Positions 42,945-52,254 of a stretch of DNA of 64,000 bases are shown here, piece after piece. The stretch covers positions 248,001 through 312,000 of the forward strand of contig NZ_JACBFY010000001.1 in NCBI RefSeq assembly GCF_021401245.1, in the 5' to 3' direction. The position numbers were made by a program, and so were the translations under genes. Each line of letters starts with the position of its first letter. The first letter of the stretch is position 1. This stretch comes from Pseudacidovorax sp. NFM-22 (lineage in GTDB: Bacteria > Pseudomonadota > Gammaproteobacteria > Burkholderiales > Burkholderiaceae_C). The notes beneath the pieces are model-generated. The model saw only the letters and a program-made list of their open reading frames with translations. It was not told the origin of the DNA and made no database searches.

Positions 42945-44186
42945 TCAGTGCGCAGCGCCGGCCGGGCCGAGCCGCTCCGACAGCAACTGCGCCAGCTGCA
43001 GCACGCCTTCGTCGTCGCCACGCGCACCGATCACCGACAGGCCGACCGGCGCGCCCTCGCTGCGCATCCACGGCATGCTGAGTTGCGGCAGGCCGGCCAG
43101 GCCCGCCGGCGCCAGCATGCGGAAGGAGCGCGCGCGGATGTCGTTGACCGCATCGAAGGACGCATCGAGGCTCGGCGCCGGCGTCGGAACCGTGGGCCAC
43201 ACCAGGGCAGCCCCACCGGCCAGCACACGCGCCATCGTGGCGATGGCATCGACCCGCAGCCGCTGCATGGCGGCCACTTCGTCGAAGCCCACGCGCGCCG
43301 CGGCGTCGAAGCGCTGCGTCACGTCTTCGCCCATGTGCGGCTTTCGGCTGCGCACCCAGTCGCCCAGCTGCAGCCAGATCTCGCTCGCCTGCAGCACGCG
43401 GAAGGCATTGGCCCAGTCGGCCAGGGGCAGCGTGCCCTCGGGCAGCAGGGTGACGGGCGCCAGTTCGCGCAACTGGGCGATGAGCGCCTCGTAGGCGGTG
43501 CGCACCGGTGCGTCGAGCAGCGGCAGCACATCGGCCGCCACCACCAGCGGCCCGATGGCTTGCGCTGCCGCAACGCGGCTGCGCGCCAATTGCTCGAACA
43601 CGCGAGTCATCGCATCGGCGCTGGTGGCGAACCAGCCGACGGTGTCGAAGCTGTGGGCCAGCGTGAAGCAGCCCTGGGCCGCGATGCGCCCGTGCGTGGG
43701 GCGCATGCCCCACACGCCGCAGTAGCTGGCAGGCAGCCGCGTGGAGCCGCCGCAGTCGGTGCCCAGCGCGATGTCGGCATGGCCGCCCGCGACGGCGACC
43801 ACGGAGCCCGAGGACGAGCCACCCGACAGCCGGTCCGGTGCCGCCGGGTTGGTCGGCTTGCCGTAGTGCGCGTTGTTGCCGGCCAGACTGTAGGTCAGCT
43901 CGTCGGTGACGGTCTTGCCGACCCACGGCGTACCGGCATCGAGCAGCGCGCGCACGGCCGGCGCCGACGACTGGGCCTCGGCCTGCTCGGCGAACCAGGC
44001 CGGCTGGCCCGCCCCCACGCGCAGGCCTTCGACCTCGAACACGTCCTTGACCGCGAGCCGCAGTCCGGCGAGCGGCCCGGCGTCGCCATGGGCCTGCCTC
44101 AGCCGCAGGGCGCAGGCCTCATCGCTGCCGTCGGAGACGAAGGCGCCGTGGCGCCCCGCAAGGGTCTGGAGCACGGCCGCGCTCAT
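42945..44186 (-). CDS. Amidase-signature family hydrolase in the transport operon
   Basis: 413 aa, shorter than most members (450-500). Catalytic Lys in LRLAVKDVFEVEG (about residue 47), cis-Ser in RLSGGSSSGSVVAVAGGH, and the nucleophile in LGTDCGGSTRLPASYCG. It hydrolyses an amide or ureido bond of unknown compound; being embedded between transporter genes argues that its substrate is the transported ligand or a close product. ATGA overlap with the receptor gene (44183-44186) means coupled translation. Confidence 0.88.
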   Translation of the reverse strand: MSAAVLQTLAGRHGAFVSDGSDEACALRLRQAHGDAGPLAGLRLAVKDVFEVEGLRVGAGQPAWFAEQAEAQSSAPAVRALLDAGTPWVGKTVTDELTYSLAGNNAHYGKPTNPAAPDRLSGGSSSGSVVAVAGGHADIALGTDCGGSTRLPASYCGVWGMRPTHGRIAAQGCFTLAHSFDTVGWFATSADAMTRVFEQLARSRVAAAQAIGPLVVAADVLPLLDAPVRTAYEALIAQLRELAPVTLLPEGTLPLADWANAFRVLQASEIWLQLGDWVRSRKPHMGEDVTQRFDAAARVGFDEVAAMQRLRVDAIATMARVLAGGAALVWPTVPTPAPSLDASFDAVNDIRARSFRMLAPAGLAGLPQLSMPWMRSEGAPVGLSVIGARGDDEGVLQLAQLLSERLGPAGAAH

Positions 44187-44941
44187 TGGAACCACTTCGC
44201 ATCGAGCTTGTCGAGGAAGCCCTCGCGCTTGAGGTCGGCCAGGATGGCGTTCACGGCCTCCAGCAGGCGCGCGTCGTCCATGCGGGTGTTGATGCCGACG
44301 TCGCGCTTGTCCCAGGTCTCGGAGACGGCCAGCTTGCTCGGCCGGCGCGCGGCGTTGTAGCGCACGGTGGGCAGCGTGTTGACCACGACGTCGGCCCGGC
44401 CCGCCTCCACATCCGCGAAGGCGAGCAGGAAGTCGTTGTAGGTCTTGACCTCCTTGGCGGTGCCCAGGTCGCGCACGAAGCGCTCGCCGGCGCTGCCGAT
44501 CTGCACCGCCACCACCTTGCCCGCGATGTCGCCGGCCTTCACGATGTGGGCGGCCGGCTTGGCCCCGCCCGCGATGCCGGAGTTGTAGTACGGCGTGGAG
44601 AAGGTGATGCGCTGCGCGCGGTCGGCGGTCCAGGTCATGGCGGTGACGAGCATGTCGACCCGCTTGGAGTTGAGCGCCGGGATGAGGCCGCTGAAGTCGA
44701 TCTTTTCCCACTTGGGCTGCACGCCCAGGCGGCGCGCCACCTCGTTGCCCAGGTCGATGTCGAAGCCGACCATGGTGCCGTTCTCGACATAGCCGAAAGG
44801 CGGGTAGGCGCCGCCATTGGCCATGACGACCACGCCGTCCTTCTTGATCTTGTCCAGCGTGTCCGCCTGCGCCGCGGTGGCGGCACCCGCGATCAGCGCG
44901 ACGGCGAGGCCGGCGGAACGGAGAAGTTGTCTGCGATGCAT
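44183..44941 (-). CDS. Polar amino acid-type ABC transporter substrate-binding protein
   Basis: 252 aa, SBP_bac_3 family. Signal peptide MHRRQLLRSAGLAVALIAGA ends at TAAQADT. Mature motifs: KKDGVVVMANGGAYPPFGYV, GFDIDLGNEVARRLG and VTAMTWTADRAQRITFSTPYYN, the last being the family's diagnostic segment. It captures an amino-acid-like ligand for the permease/ATPase downstream. An arginine that binds the ligand carboxylate is plausible in WTADRAQR, but the ligand is unknown. Confidence 0.92.
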   Translation of the reverse strand: MHRRQLLRSAGLAVALIAGAATAAQADTLDKIKKDGVVVMANGGAYPPFGYVENGTMVGFDIDLGNEVARRLGVQPKWEKIDFSGLIPALNSKRVDMLVTAMTWTADRAQRITFSTPYYNSGIAGGAKPAAHIVKAGDIAGKVVAVQIGSAGERFVRDLGTAKEVKTYNDFLLAFADVEAGRADVVVNTLPTVRYNAARRPSKLAVSETWDKRDVGINTRMDDARLLEAVNAILADLKREGFLDKLDAKWFQ

Positions 44942-44955
44942 GGATCGTCCTTCGG

Positions 44956-46452
44956 TTATCGGGAGAAAGGAAAGGGAGAGCCTTCGGCCGCGGCCCGGGC
45001 CAGCACGCGGCGCACCGCGTCGACCACGGGCCCGCCGGCCGTGCGCCGGGCAAAGACCTCGTGGCGGAAGCGCTCGGCCGCCTCGGCGATCTCGTCGCGC
45101 AGGGCCGGCTCGTCCACGCCGCTCGCGCGGCCGTCGGCGAACACCACGCGGCCATCGACCACCACCGTGTGGACCGCACTGCTGGTGGCGGCAAAGCAGA
45201 GCTGGCGGCGCGGGTCGTGCAGCGGCACGAAGGCCAGGTCGCGCGCGTCGAGCAGCGTGAAGTCCGCGACGCGACCCACGGCGATCTCGCCGGCGATGGC
45301 CGCGTTGCCCATGGTGGCCGCGCCGTCGGCCGTGGCCATGCGCACGAGCCGGGCGGCGTCGGGCGCGGGATGGGCGGCACTGGCGTCCAGCTTGTGGATG
45401 AGCGAGGCCATGCGCAGGCTGTCGAGGTAGTCGACGCTGTCGCCCGTCGCGGCGCCGTCGGTGCCGATGGCGACCTCGACCCCTGCGGCCAGCAACCGCC
45501 CGACGGGGCAGCGCCCGCTGGCCAGCTTGAAGTTGGACAGCGGGTTGTGCACCACGCGTGCGCCCCGCTCGGCCACGCGTTCGATGTCGGCATCGGTCAG
45601 CCACACCGCATGGTTCATCGCCAGTTGCGGGCAAAGCAGCCCGGCCCCGTCGAGCACCTCGATGAAGCTGCGGCCGTACTGCTGTTGCGCGGTGACGGCC
45701 TGCGTGCGCGACTCCAGCACATGCATGTGCACCGGCACCGCGTGGGCCGCAGCGGTATCGGCCACGCGGCGCAACAACGCGGGCGTGCAGCGCTGCGGGC
45801 CGCGTGGGCCGAGCGACAGGCCGAGCCGCGAACGGCCCCGCGCCGCCAGCGCATGACGGGCGCGATGGAAGACGTCGAACTGCGCGTCCAGCGCGCGCGG
45901 CGGGCGGGCGTCCAGGCGCGCGCTCAGGTCAGGGGCGAACTCCGCGCGTGCAAACGACAGCCCGTCGAGGTAGCCCCGGTCGGACAGCGTGACCGCCACC
46001 CGGGCGCGCAGGCCCGCATCGTCGTAGGCGTCGAACACGGCCTGCAGCGCCTCTTCATCGCCACCGGGGTTGAGGAAGTCGTCGTGCAGCGCGGTCACGC
46101 CCGAGCGCAGCGAACGCAGGGCCAGCATCATGGCGCGCAGGTAGTGCCAGCGCACGGGAATGGCGTCCGCGCCCAGCGGCGGATAGGCCAGCGCCAGCCA
46201 GACTTCCAGTGGCTCGCCGTCGCAGCTGCCCTGCTCGAACATCTCGTTCGAATGCGCATGCGCGTTGACGAAGCCCGGGAAGGCGATGAGGCCGCTGCCG
46301 TCCAGGTCCGCCAGGCCGGGCGGACCGGCAAGGCTGCCGGCAGGGCCGATCGCGCGGATCACGCCGCCCTCGATGCCGACGTCCACGCGCGGCGCGTCGG
46401 CCGGCGCGTCCCCGAGACGGACGTTGCGAAGGCTGCGCAGCGCCCGCGTCAT
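44956..46452 (-). CDS. Metal-dependent amidohydrolase (TrzA/AtzB/deaminase-like)
   Basis: 498 aa of the chlorohydrolase/guanine-deaminase branch of the amidohydrolase superfamily. Metal ligands are recognisable: GFVNAHAHSNEMFEQG (HxH), PVHMHVLESRTQAV (His), MNHAVWLTDADIERVAE (His and Glu/Asp) and VAIGTDGAATGDSVDYL (Asp). Family members deaminate or dechlorinate triazines, 8-oxoguanine, cytosine or related N-heterocycles. It starts inside a 4-nt overlap with the alpha/beta hydrolase gene. In this context deamination of a ring or imino compound is likely. Confidence 0.88.
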   Translation of the reverse strand: MTRALRSLRNVRLGDAPADAPRVDVGIEGGVIRAIGPAGSLAGPPGLADLDGSGLIAFPGFVNAHAHSNEMFEQGSCDGEPLEVWLALAYPPLGADAIPVRWHYLRAMMLALRSLRSGVTALHDDFLNPGGDEEALQAVFDAYDDAGLRARVAVTLSDRGYLDGLSFARAEFAPDLSARLDARPPRALDAQFDVFHRARHALAARGRSRLGLSLGPRGPQRCTPALLRRVADTAAAHAVPVHMHVLESRTQAVTAQQQYGRSFIEVLDGAGLLCPQLAMNHAVWLTDADIERVAERGARVVHNPLSNFKLASGRCPVGRLLAAGVEVAIGTDGAATGDSVDYLDSLRMASLIHKLDASAAHPAPDAARLVRMATADGAATMGNAAIAGEIAVGRVADFTLLDARDLAFVPLHDPRRQLCFAATSSAVHTVVVDGRVVFADGRASGVDEPALRDEIAEAAERFRHEVFARRTAGGPVVDAVRRVLARAAAEGSPFPFSR

Positions 46453-47381
46453 GCGGCGCTTTGCGCGGGTGCGATGCCCCGCGCCACGAAGGCACGCATC
46501 TGCGAGTGGGCGGCGTTGAACTCCAGCGCCGCATCGAAATGCGCGCGGCCCTCGATGCGCAACAGGCGGCTGTCGACGCCCAGGTTGTGCAGCCGCCAAT
46601 GCAGTGCCTGTGCCTGCCGGATGAACTCCGGCGACTCCTCGTCGCCGACGGCCACGAGCATGGGCGGCAGCGTCGGCCGTTGCGCGGCTTCGGCCAGGGC
46701 TTCGAGTGTCAGCAAGGGGCTGCAGGCGACGGCCTCTTCCGGCGTGAAACCGAGGGTGACCTCGGCCATGCTGCGCGCCAGCGGCCGCAGGTCGTACATG
46801 CCGCCGAGCAGCAGCAGCGCACGCATGCGGCCCACCCACGGCTGCCCGGTCAACGCCGCCGACAGCGCGAGGTGCGCGCCCGACGAATGGCCCGCCAACG
46901 AGAGTGCGGCCGAGTCGATGCCCAGGGCCTGCGCGCGCGTGACAACCATCGCGATGGCCGCGTCCACCTGCGCCACGATGGCCGGCAGACGGGCCTGTCC
47001 GAGCGCGGCGAAGTTGATGCCGACCCAGGCCATGCCCTGACGCACGCAGGCCTCGGCCCAGAAGGCCGTCTCGCGGCTGGTGTTCAGGCGCCAGCGACCG
47101 CCGTGCACGAAGACCATCGCCGGCACCGGCCTCGTCGCGCCAGGCGGCAGGAAGACGTCGGCCCAGCCTTCGTCGCCGGCACTGAATCGATGCGTGGCAT
47201 GCCCGATGCGGTGCGCAAAGGCGTCGGCCGACAGCGCGCGCAGGGCCGCGAGGTCATGGGCGTTGCGGGCCGCACTGTTGTTGTCGTACTGCGCCGCCAG
47301 CTCCGCATCGCTCAGGGGCGGCGGCTCGATGAAAGGGTTGGGCGCGAAAGCGTGCATGGCCGCAGCGGCCGCAAATTCCAT
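46449..47381 (-). CDS. Alpha/beta hydrolase, kynurenine formamidase-like
   Basis: 310 aa. Oxyanion motif PAMVFVHGGRW (HGG), nucleophile elbow LSLAGHSSGAHLALSAAL, and a C-terminal His in EGRAHFDAALEF; an Asp in VAVGDEESPEF completes a triad. The arrangement and the HSSGAH wording resemble arylformamidase-type enzymes that cut N-formyl or amide bonds. An ATG at 47357 is an alternative start. First gene of the leftward operon, divergent from the Rieske gene. Confidence 0.8.
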   Translation of the reverse strand: MEFAAAAAMHAFAPNPFIEPPPLSDAELAAQYDNNSAARNAHDLAALRALSADAFAHRIGHATHRFSAGDEGWADVFLPPGATRPVPAMVFVHGGRWRLNTSRETAFWAEACVRQGMAWVGINFAALGQARLPAIVAQVDAAIAMVVTRAQALGIDSAALSLAGHSSGAHLALSAALTGQPWVGRMRALLLLGGMYDLRPLARSMAEVTLGFTPEEAVACSPLLTLEALAEAAQRPTLPPMLVAVGDEESPEFIRQAQALHWRLHNLGVDSRLLRIEGRAHFDAALEFNAAHSQMRAFVARGIAPAQSAA

Positions 47382-47471
47382 GCCCCAGGTGCCTGCTTGC
47401 GCGTCCGTCTAAAGCTAGGCCCAGCGTCTCGCGCGGTCTCCCTGCTGCGTGGGCGTGCAGAGGCGGCACAA

Positions 47472-47488
47472 CATAGCCCATGCCTATG
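47472..47488. promoter_or_regulatory. Inverted repeat in the divergent catabolic promoter region
   Basis: CATAG (47472-47476) and CTATG (47484-47488) form a perfect dyad with a 7-nt centre in the 231 bp between the two divergent operons. ATA-N-TAT dyads with T-N11-A spacing fit LysR-type sites. The LysR encoded at 51352-52254 within the rightward operon is the natural candidate to bind here. Confidence 0.5.
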
Positions 47489-47612
47489 GCTGTCCCTGGC
47501 CCCAGCCGAAACACCCGGCGATCACCCAGCGGATGGCATGCGCTTTGCTGCACGCCAATGCGGCGCAGATGGGCCGCCATAGGCCTTCCCGATGTTTTGC
47601 AGGATGGATTCC

Positions 47613-48800
47613 ATGGACGCGATCTTCGACCCGACCCGCTACGACGACGTACGCAAGCCGCTGCTGCAGGCCCATGGCCTGCCTGCCGATTGCTACCACG
47701 ACGCCCGCTTCTTCCAGCGCGAACTGGAGACCGTGTTCGCGCGCAGCTGGCTGATGGTGGGCCGGGCCGACCGCATTCCGGCCACGGGCGATTTCTTCAC
47801 GCATGACCAGGCAGGCCTGTCGCTGATCGTGCTGCGCGACCGCGAGGGCGGCATCCGCGCCTTCGTCAACGCCTGCCGGCACCGTGGTGCGCGCCTCCTG
47901 GACGTGCCCGAGGGACAGGCCTGCGGCAACGAGCGCGCCATCGTCTGCCCCTACCACGCCTGGAGCTACAACCTCGAAGGCGAGCTGCGCGGCTGCGCCG
48001 GCATGGAGGCGACGCAGGACTTCGACCGGGCGGACTTTCCGCTGGTCTCTGCGCGCGTCGACGTCAGCGACGGCTTCATCTGGGTCTGCCTCGACCATGG
48101 CGCACCGCCGCTGCTCGAATGGCTGGGCGAGCTGCCCGACCGGCTGGCGATGTACCAGCTCGGCGACATGGTGGCCACGCGCATCGTCACGCACGACGTG
48201 GCCTGCAACTGGAAGGTGTGGGTCGAGAACTTCATGGAGGGCTACCACATCCCCACCGTGCATCGCGCCACCATCAGCAGCCACAAGGCCGTCAACCATC
48301 CCGAGGAGCCGAGCGGCAATGGCCAATACACGGCCATCTTCGAGCAGCACGATGGCACGCTCGCCCTGCTCGATGGCGACACCGGGTTCGCCCCCATCGA
48401 AAGCCTGCACGGCGAGTCGGTGCGCGGCAGCCGCTTCATGCTGGTGTACCCCGGCACCATGCTCGCGCTGACCATCGACACGATGTGGTCCTTCCAGTGC
48501 CTGCCGATGGGGCCGGAGCAGACGCGGATCGTCCACACCTCGATGTTCCCGCGCTCGCGCGTGGCGCAGCCCGACTTCGAGGAAGTCGCACAGCGCTACT
48601 ACAAGCGGCAGGACCGCGTGGTGGCCGAAGACAACGCCATCTCGGTGCAGCAGCAGCGCGGCCTGCGCGCCGGCCCTGTGCATCCCGGGCGCTTCGCGGC
48701 CAAGGAGCGCATCGTCCATGCGCTGGACAACTGGGTCCTGGACCGCGTGCTGGCACCCGCGCAGACCGCCACGATCCACCCGCTGAAGCGGAGCGCCTGA
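47613..48800 (+). CDS. Rieske-type aromatic ring-hydroxylating oxygenase, large subunit
   Basis: 395 aa. AGGA eight nucleotides before ATG 47613 decides the start over in-frame ATGs at 47592 and 47604. Rieske cluster: NACRHRGARLL, then ERAIVCPYHAWSYN (CxH...CxxH, about residues 86-115). Mononuclear iron site: WVENFMEGYHIPTVH with both His, and a downstream Asp. Such oxygenases insert oxygen into aromatic, heterocyclic or N-methyl groups using electrons from a reductase/ferredoxin, neither of which is encoded in the window. First gene of the rightward operon, so oxidation is probably the entry reaction. Confidence 0.92.
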   Translation: MDAIFDPTRYDDVRKPLLQAHGLPADCYHDARFFQRELETVFARSWLMVGRADRIPATGDFFTHDQAGLSLIVLRDREGGIRAFVNACRHRGARLLDVPEGQACGNERAIVCPYHAWSYNLEGELRGCAGMEATQDFDRADFPLVSARVDVSDGFIWVCLDHGAPPLLEWLGELPDRLAMYQLGDMVATRIVTHDVACNWKVWVENFMEGYHIPTVHRATISSHKAVNHPEEPSGNGQYTAIFEQHDGTLALLDGDTGFAPIESLHGESVRGSRFMLVYPGTMLALTIDTMWSFQCLPMGPEQTRIVHTSMFPRSRVAQPDFEEVAQRYYKRQDRVVAEDNAISVQQQRGLRAGPVHPGRFAAKERIVHALDNWVLDRVLAPAQTATIHPLKRSA

Positions 48801-49486
48801 TGGACGGCACCCTTGCCATCGACGCGAGGCCGGGCGCGGTGCAGTGGCGCACCGACGAGACTGCGCTGATCGTCGTGGACATGCAGAACGGCTTTCTCAA
48901 GCCGGGCGGCTACTTCGACAACGTGGGCTACGACCTGGCCCATGCGCCGGGCACCGTGGCGCAGGTGGTGGTGGCGGTCAAGGCGGCGCGCCAGGCCGGC
49001 GTGCAGGTGATCTTCATCCAGAGCGGCTTCGACGCGATGCACCTGTGCGTGGGCGGCGACACGGCGCCGGTGTGGCACAAGTCGGAAGCGCAGGTGCTGA
49101 TGCGCGAGCGGCCCGAGCTGGCACGCCGGCTCATCACCGACGGCACCTGGGACTACGAACTGGTGGACGAGATGGCCCCGGCCGCCGACGAGCCGGTGAT
49201 CCGCAAGTCCCGCTACAGCGCCTTCGCGGGCACCAGCCTCGACCAGTTGCTGCGCGCCCGGCGCATGCGCAACCTGGTGTTCTGCGGCGTGGCTGCGAAC
49301 GTCTGCGTGGAGACCAGCCTGCGCGACGCCTACGGGCACGAGTACTTCCCGCTGTTGCTGGAAGACGCGACGCATCACGCCGGGCCCGACTTCCTGCGGC
49401 AGGCAACGCTGTGGAACGTCGAGCGCTTCTTCGGCTGGGTGGCGCCGGTGTCGGCATGGCAGCGCGCCACCGGGGCCGCACGATGA
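48800..49486 (+). CDS. Isochorismatase-family cysteine hydrolase, RutB-like
   Basis: 228 aa. Catalytic triad positions are visible: Asp in ALIVVDMQNGFLKPGGYFDN (residues 23-40), Lys in PVIRKSRYSAF and Cys in CGVAANVCVETSLRDAY. MQNGFLKPGGYFD is close to the corresponding part of RutB, which hydrolyses ureidoacrylate peracid in pyrimidine breakdown. N-carbamoylsarcosine amidase is another relative. The ATG shares one base with the Rieske stop (TGATG). Release of a carbamoyl or ureido group is the likely reaction. Confidence 0.87.
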   Translation: MDGTLAIDARPGAVQWRTDETALIVVDMQNGFLKPGGYFDNVGYDLAHAPGTVAQVVVAVKAARQAGVQVIFIQSGFDAMHLCVGGDTAPVWHKSEAQVLMRERPELARRLITDGTWDYELVDEMAPAADEPVIRKSRYSAFAGTSLDQLLRARRMRNLVFCGVAANVCVETSLRDAYGHEYFPLLLEDATHHAGPDFLRQATLWNVERFFGWVAPVSAWQRATGAAR

Positions 49487-50469
49487 GTGCCGCCGGCAAG
49501 ATCATGGCGGGGCGCGAGCGCGTGCGCGTGGCCATCGTGCAGACGCCGCCGGTCTTCCTCGACCTCGACCGCTCCATCGACAAGGCCTGCCGCAAGATCG
49601 CCGAGGCGGCCGCGGGCGGCGCCTCGCTGGTGGTGTTCAGCGAAACCTGGCTGGCCGGCTATCCCTACTGGGACGAAGGCTGGAACAGCGATTCGCATGC
49701 GTGGATGGCGGTGCGCGAACGCTTCTTCGACAACGCCCTGCTGATCCCCAGTGCACAGAGCCAGCGCCTGTGCGAGGCGGCGGCGCAGAGCGGCGTGACG
49801 GTCGTCATCGGCTGCAACGAGCTCGACGCCCGCCCGGGCGTGCACACGCTCTACAACACGATGCTCACCATCGGCGACGACGGCCGCATCGTGGGCAAGC
49901 ACCGCAAGCTGCGTCCGACCTTCGTCGAATCGGCCTTCTGGGGCCAGGGCGCGGGCGACGACCTCTACGTGCACGAGACGGCCGTCGGCCGCGTGGGCGG
50001 GCTGATCTGTGGCGAGCATGTGATGACCCTGGCGCGGGCGCGCATGATCTCGCAGGGCGAGGACTTCCACATCGCGCTCTACCCCGGCGCGTTCAACGTG
50101 TGGAGCGGCCCGAAGATGCAGGTGGAAGACCCGGACGGCAGCCACTTCATCGGCTACGCCTCGTGCCGGGCGCATGCCAACGAGGCCGGTGCCTTCGTGG
50201 TCTGCGCGGTCGGGCTGATCGACGAGGCTTCGATCCCGGCCGACTTTCCGATGCGCGAGTCGCTCAACATCTCGTACGCGCGCGGCGGCAGCATGGTGAT
50301 CGCGCCGGCCGGCGTGCCGCTGGTGGGGCCGGTGTACGGCGACACCATCGTCTATGCCGACTGCCCGGCCCGCATGATCAAGCTGTCGAAGGCCATCATC
50401 GACACCAACGGGCACTATGGGCGGCCCGACGTGCTTTCGCTGCGTTGCCACCCCGAGGAGCGCGCATGA
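49483..50469 (+). CDS. Nitrilase-superfamily carbon-nitrogen hydrolase
   Basis: 328 aa. Glu-Lys-Cys triad: VVFSETWLAGYPYWD (Glu, about residue 48), GKHRKLRPTFVE (Lys) and GGLICGEHVMTLAR (Cys). ICGEH replaces the CWE(N/H) wording of true nitrilases, which may mean an amidase or carbamoylase specificity. Contains GPKMQVEDPDGSHFIGYAS and EAGAFVVCAVGL, usual for the nitrilase branch. ATGA overlap with the RutB-like gene. Acts in the cytoplasm, no signal peptide. Confidence 0.87.
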   Translation: MSAAGKIMAGRERVRVAIVQTPPVFLDLDRSIDKACRKIAEAAAGGASLVVFSETWLAGYPYWDEGWNSDSHAWMAVRERFFDNALLIPSAQSQRLCEAAAQSGVTVVIGCNELDARPGVHTLYNTMLTIGDDGRIVGKHRKLRPTFVESAFWGQGAGDDLYVHETAVGRVGGLICGEHVMTLARARMISQGEDFHIALYPGAFNVWSGPKMQVEDPDGSHFIGYASCRAHANEAGAFVVCAVGLIDEASIPADFPMRESLNISYARGGSMVIAPAGVPLVGPVYGDTIVYADCPARMIKLSKAIIDTNGHYGRPDVLSLRCHPEERA

Positions 50470-51380
50470 CCTCGCCCACCGCCGGCGAGGCCGCAGGCGG
50501 CGCGGTGGACGCTGCACCGCCCGCCGAGCTCGCGCCCGTGCTGCTCATCGGCCTGGGCACGATGGGCCTGCCGATCGCGCTGCGGCTGCACGCGGCGGGC
50601 GTCCCGGTCTGGGGAATGGACAGCCGGCCGGAACTGCACGATGCGCTGCCCGGCGGCCGGGTCTTCACGGCCGGGTCGGTGTGCGACGCGGTGCGCGCGT
50701 GCCGCGCCGCCGCCGTCATCACCTGCGTCAGCGACGAAGCCGCCCTGCAGCGGCTGTGGCAGGCACCGGGCGGGCTGCGCGAGGCGCTCGCGCCTGGGCT
50801 CTGCGTCGTCGACCACACGACGACCTCGGTCCCCGCGGCGCGGCAGCTCGCGGCCGACGCCGGGCAGGCTGGCGCGATGTGGGTCGATGCGCCGCTCTCC
50901 GGCGCTGCCGCGGGCGCGCGCGCGGGCACGCTGTCGGCCATGCTCGGCGGTGAGCCGGGTGCGGTCGCGCATGTGCGCCCGCTGCTGTCGGCCTACTGCG
51001 CCACCCTCACCCACCTGGGCCCGGCCGGTGCGGGCCAGGCGGGCAAGCTGACCAACCAGATCGCCATCGCCGGCATCGACGCCGGCCTGCTGGCGGCCAC
51101 CGGCTTTGCCGCCCTGCAGGGGCTCGACCTCTCACGCTGCTTCGATGCGATGGCCGCCGGCAGCGCCCATTCCGTGCAGCTGGCTCAGCACCGCGCGGCA
51201 CTGACCCAGGCACCGGCCGACAGCGCCTTGTTCGACTGGCTCCGGCGCGACCTGGCGCTGGTGCTGGCCCACCTCCCCGCCGACGCGGCTGCGACGTCCG
51301 GCGCCTCGCAGGCCTTGCACGGCCGGCTCCATGCCCTGAACCGAGTCTTCGATGGAACTGCGGCATCTCCGTTACTTTGA
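50466..51380 (+). CDS. NAD(P)-dependent beta-hydroxyacid dehydrogenase-like protein
   Basis: 304 aa. Rossmann motif VLLIGLGTMGLPIALRLHAA (about residues 25-44), substrate loop WVDAPLSGAAAGARAGTLSA, and the catalytic Lys in GAGQAGKLTNQIAIAGIDAG. Family members include tartronate semialdehyde reductase and 3-hydroxyisobutyrate dehydrogenase. It probably handles a semialdehyde or hydroxyacid released late in the pathway. It overlaps the nitrilase gene by 4 nt and the LysR gene by 29 nt. Confidence 0.87.
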   Translation: MTSPTAGEAAGGAVDAAPPAELAPVLLIGLGTMGLPIALRLHAAGVPVWGMDSRPELHDALPGGRVFTAGSVCDAVRACRAAAVITCVSDEAALQRLWQAPGGLREALAPGLCVVDHTTTSVPAARQLAADAGQAGAMWVDAPLSGAAAGARAGTLSAMLGGEPGAVAHVRPLLSAYCATLTHLGPAGAGQAGKLTNQIAIAGIDAGLLAATGFAALQGLDLSRCFDAMAAGSAHSVQLAQHRAALTQAPADSALFDWLRRDLALVLAHLPADAAATSGASQALHGRLHALNRVFDGTAASPLL

Positions 51381-52254
51381 GGCGATCGCCGCGACCGGGA
51401 ACGTCACCCGCGCCGCCGCCACGCTCCACATCTCGCAGCCCTCGCTGAGCCAGGCCATCAAGGAGCTGGAGGCCGAGGTCGGCATGCCGCTGCTGGTGCG
51501 CGGACCGCGCGGTAGCGTGCTGACCGAAGCCGGGCGGGAGTTCATCAAGCACGCCAGCGACATCCTGGAGCGCGTGTCGACCGCGCGCGACGCCAGCCGC
51601 CGGGCCGCGCACGGGGCGGCCGGCCAGCTGGTGGTGGCCGTCACGGGTTCCAGCGTGTTCGACGTGGTGCCCGAGCTGATCCGCCAGGCCGCCGAGCACA
51701 TGCCCGAGGTGTCGCTGCGGCTGGTCGAGATGCTGACCGACAAGCAGATCGAGGCGCTGTACGCGCGGCGCGTCGACGTCGCCATCGGCCGCGCCCTGCG
51801 CAACGAGCCCGGCCTGACCTCGCGCGTCATCGCCAAGCGCTCCTTCATGGTCGCGGTGCATGTGCGGCATCCGCTCGCGCGGCAACGCAGCATCACGCTG
51901 GACGACCTGCGCAACGAGCCGCTCATCACGCCGCAGCGTCGGCTCGGCCCCGGCTTCCATGCGCAGCTGATGACGCTGCTCACGCGCGCCAAGCTCAACC
52001 TGCAGATCGCGCACGAAGTCACCCACATGCCCACGGTGCTGGGCCTGGTGGCCGCCGGCCTGGGCCTGGGCATCGTCAGCGACGAACTGCGCGACCTGGA
52101 AGTGCGGGACGTCGTCTACCGGCCGCTGTTCGAAGGCCACGACGCGCTCGAACTCGCCGTGTCCTGGCGGCTGGACAACCCTTCCGTGGCGCTGGCGCAG
52201 TTCGTCGGCCTCTGTCGCAATCCTTCTTCCCTGGAGCTTTCCCATGCCCTCTGA
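51352..52254 (+). CDS. LysR-family regulator embedded in the catabolic operon
   Basis: 300 aa. MELRHLRYFEAIAATGNVTR, then AAATLHISQPSLSQAIKELE (helix-turn-helix, about residues 18-38), and VRGPRGSVLTEAGREF; then an effector-binding domain (VTGSSVFDVVPELIRQA). It starts within the last 29 nt of the dehydrogenase gene and ends 11 nt into the flavoprotein gene, so it is translated as part of the operon. That makes autoactivation of its own operon likely, via the dyad at 47472-47488. The inducer is unknown. Confidence 0.9.
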   Translation: MELRHLRYFEAIAATGNVTRAAATLHISQPSLSQAIKELEAEVGMPLLVRGPRGSVLTEAGREFIKHASDILERVSTARDASRRAAHGAAGQLVVAVTGSSVFDVVPELIRQAAEHMPEVSLRLVEMLTDKQIEALYARRVDVAIGRALRNEPGLTSRVIAKRSFMVAVHVRHPLARQRSITLDDLRNEPLITPQRRLGPGFHAQLMTLLTRAKLNLQIAHEVTHMPTVLGLVAAGLGLGIVSDELRDLEVRDVVYRPLFEGHDALELAVSWRLDNPSVALAQFVGLCRNPSSLELSHAL

